Source: a virus. Taken from it: a stretch of DNA of 23,199 nucleotides. Below are positions 22,232 to 23,199 of the stretch, in pieces (position 1 is the stretch's first letter; each line of letters begins with the position of its first letter). The stretch spans positions 1 to 23,199 of IMG/VR virus record IMGVR_UViG_3300025282_000253, one strand, 5' to 3'. The position numbers and the translations under genes are program-made. The notes under the pieces were generated by a model. That model was not told the origin of the DNA and searched no databases. It saw only the letters and a program-made list of their open reading frames with translations.

Positions 22232-22470
22232 GAAATTTCAGGACATTGTATAAGCCAAACACTGCATTCGGCGGTGCGGTATACTCTGCAACAACAGACG
22301 GGAAGTCCGTGAGGTTGCGGGAAGATGGAAAGTGCAAGCTGGAGATGAGCTTGCAGGATTTCGAGGCTCAGGTGCGAGAGATTGAGTGGGACTTCTCCAC
22401 AATCGCGGGATTGATTGCAGGAGATGGGGAACTTCTGGGTCCGGAGGACTTCAGAGATGACAATCGGTAA
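22228..22470 (+). CDS. Hypothetical early protein (80 aa)
   Basis: 80 residues, acidic at the C-terminus (GDGELLGPEDFRDDNR). The first half has short strand-like segments (AVYSATTDGKSVRLREDGKC) and the second a helical QDFEAQVREIEWDFSTIAG. No family recognised. It is coupled at both ends: ATGA with the 45-residue gene, and its TAA is part of a GGTAATGACC junction with the next frame. Confidence 0.6.
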   Translation: MRNFRTLYKPNTAFGGAVYSATTDGKSVRLREDGKCKLEMSLQDFEAQVREIEWDFSTIAGLIAGDGELLGPEDFRDDNR

Positions 22471-22490
22471 TGACCTTGAAAGGAGGTGAA

Positions 22491-22700
22491 ATGATTTACG
22501 ATGAAAAAAAGAAGTCTGAAATCTTCAAGAAGCTGAAACGCCGTCATGAATTGAGGTATCTCCTGGATTTCATAGGAGCAGAACTAGACAAGGAGGTTGA
22601 GGAGTGGCCTGTTGACGCTCCTAGCAATTCTCACTGGTCTGCATATCACCTGTCCAGGGGATATGACCAACTGAATCAGATTCTGAAGGAGACAGAATGA
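22491..22700 (+). CDS. Hypothetical early protein (69 aa)
   Basis: The start is set by AAGGAGGTGA at 22480-22489, an almost complete match to the 16S rRNA tail, directly before ATG 22491; an in-frame ATG at 22470 overlaps the previous stop and would add 7 residues. The 69 residues begin MIYDEKKKSEIFKKLKRRHE, strongly basic, followed by a helical LRYLLDFIGAELDKEVEEW and a C-terminal HWSAYHLSRGYDQLNQILKE helix. It looks like a small all-helical protein. No family recognised. The TGA overlaps the ATG of the next gene. Confidence 0.65.
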   Translation: MIYDEKKKSEIFKKLKRRHELRYLLDFIGAELDKEVEEWPVDAPSNSHWSAYHLSRGYDQLNQILKETE

Positions 22701-22951
22701 TTTACGATATTTCCCACACAGGGAATCGCCGTTGGGTGCTAGAGTCCGTTACACTTTCCGCATACACGGATCAATCCTTTGATGCCGTTGCGATCCCAAC
22801 CTATGGGGCAGACATAAACGGGGATGCACCTTCCTACTACCGTGCAGGAGTAGCATGGAAGGAGTGGGAGGCACTCACAGAGGGGCAGAGGATGCGTTTA
22901 CGCATGGAATTTCCAAACCTGACACCAAAGCAGAATAATGAAAGTCTTTAG
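22697..22951 (+). CDS. Hypothetical early protein (84 aa)
   Basis: 84 residues: MIYDISHTGNRRWVLESVTL, SAYTDQSFDAVAIPTYGADI, a tyrosine-containing loop and a C-terminal helix with WEALTEGQRMRLRMEFPNLT. The first 12 coding bases (ATGATTTACGAT) are the same as those of the gene before it. No family recognised; the mixed strands and the final helix suggest a small alpha/beta protein. Its start overlaps the previous stop and its end overlaps the next start by 14 bases, so it is in one translation unit. Confidence 0.6.
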   Translation: MIYDISHTGNRRWVLESVTLSAYTDQSFDAVAIPTYGADINGDAPSYYRAGVAWKEWEALTEGQRMRLRMEFPNLTPKQNNESL

Positions 22952-23183
22952 ACTGAAACTACCTGCACCAGTGCTGGTAAGATCAAGCGGGTATTACTTG
23001 GTTTACACTGCGTCCAAGAAGGACGCAGAGGCAGACATCAAGAGTTGGATTAAGCGTTTTCCTCAGTGGAAGAGAGAGCATTTCGACTTGGAGTGGATCA
23101 TCTTGAAGAACAAGGAAGATGTTGTCAGTGAGTTGAACAAGGCAATCACAGATTCTGTGAAGCGTGGACCAATAGGTATGTGA
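22938..23183 (+). CDS. Hypothetical early protein (81 aa)
   Basis: 81 residues from ATG 22938: MKVFRLKLPAPVLVRSSGYY followed by LVYTASKKDAEADIKSWIKR and a C-terminal helix (DVVSELNKAITDSVKRG). The layout (strand, turn, strand, helix, W/F-rich strand) resembles small early phage proteins that take residue values through a YYLVYTASKKDAE-type motif, but no family could be named. It overlaps the previous gene by 14 bases and lacks a strong ribosome-binding site, so it likely depends on coupling. It stops 16 bases before the right edge of the window. Confidence 0.6.
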   Translation: MKVFRLKLPAPVLVRSSGYYLVYTASKKDAEADIKSWIKRFPQWKREHFDLEWIILKNKEDVVSELNKAITDSVKRGPIGM

Positions 23184-23199
23184 GACGCAGGGCAGCACC

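Overview
The window is part of the genome of a tailed, short-tailed (podovirus-like, T7/BPP-1-type morphology) bacteriophage or a closely related prophage. Two divergent blocks meet at a non-coding region of about 730 bases (19646-20376). No bacterial housekeeping gene, rRNA or tRNA was recognised. Shine-Dalgarno sites (AGGAG, AAGGAGGTGA) and TGA/TAA/TAG stops are normal, so the host is a bacterium using the standard code; the protein families point to a proteobacterial host, but the window alone does not fix it.

Minus-strand late block, read from right to left (19645 down to 1): small terminase subunit candidate, a very small gene with a possible -1 frameshift, large terminase, a GNAT-like protein, a small GR-rich protein, a 42-residue protein, portal, a Bbp19-like protein, scaffold, major capsid protein, a putative capsid-decoration protein, a hairpin, a 48-residue protein, tail tubular proteins A and B, four ejection (internal virion) proteins and the N-terminal part of a tail fibre that runs off the left edge. 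Most junctions are ATGA/TGATG overlaps, or stop codons that overlap the next ribosome-binding site, so the block looks like one translationally coupled packaging, head, tail and ejection operon.

Central region (19646-20376): a GC-rich stretch with inverted repeats next to the small terminase gene, a weak leftward promoter, an AT-rich array of degenerate 16-17 base repeats (about 20009-20192) that looks like an iteron or operator array, a rightward promoter candidate and an 11-base-pair inverted repeat in the leader of the rightward genes.

Plus-strand block (20377-23183): small early-type genes. First come a 50-residue acidic protein, a GP88-family cysteine-rich protein, a small zinc-finger-like protein, a PAYGRDY-type conserved phage protein and a 118-residue unknown, ending at a strong intrinsic terminator (21945-21979). 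A second cluster of five small unknown genes follows a 20-base tandem repeat and a UUCG-loop hairpin. No polymerase, lysis gene, integrase or repressor is visible in the window.

The most notable points are an ADP-ribosyltransferase-like region (ART-PolyVal type) inside a virion protein likely to be injected into the host, the repeat array between the divergent blocks, a probable frameshifted gene just before the large terminase, and three copies of a beta-rich module inserted in tail tubular protein B.
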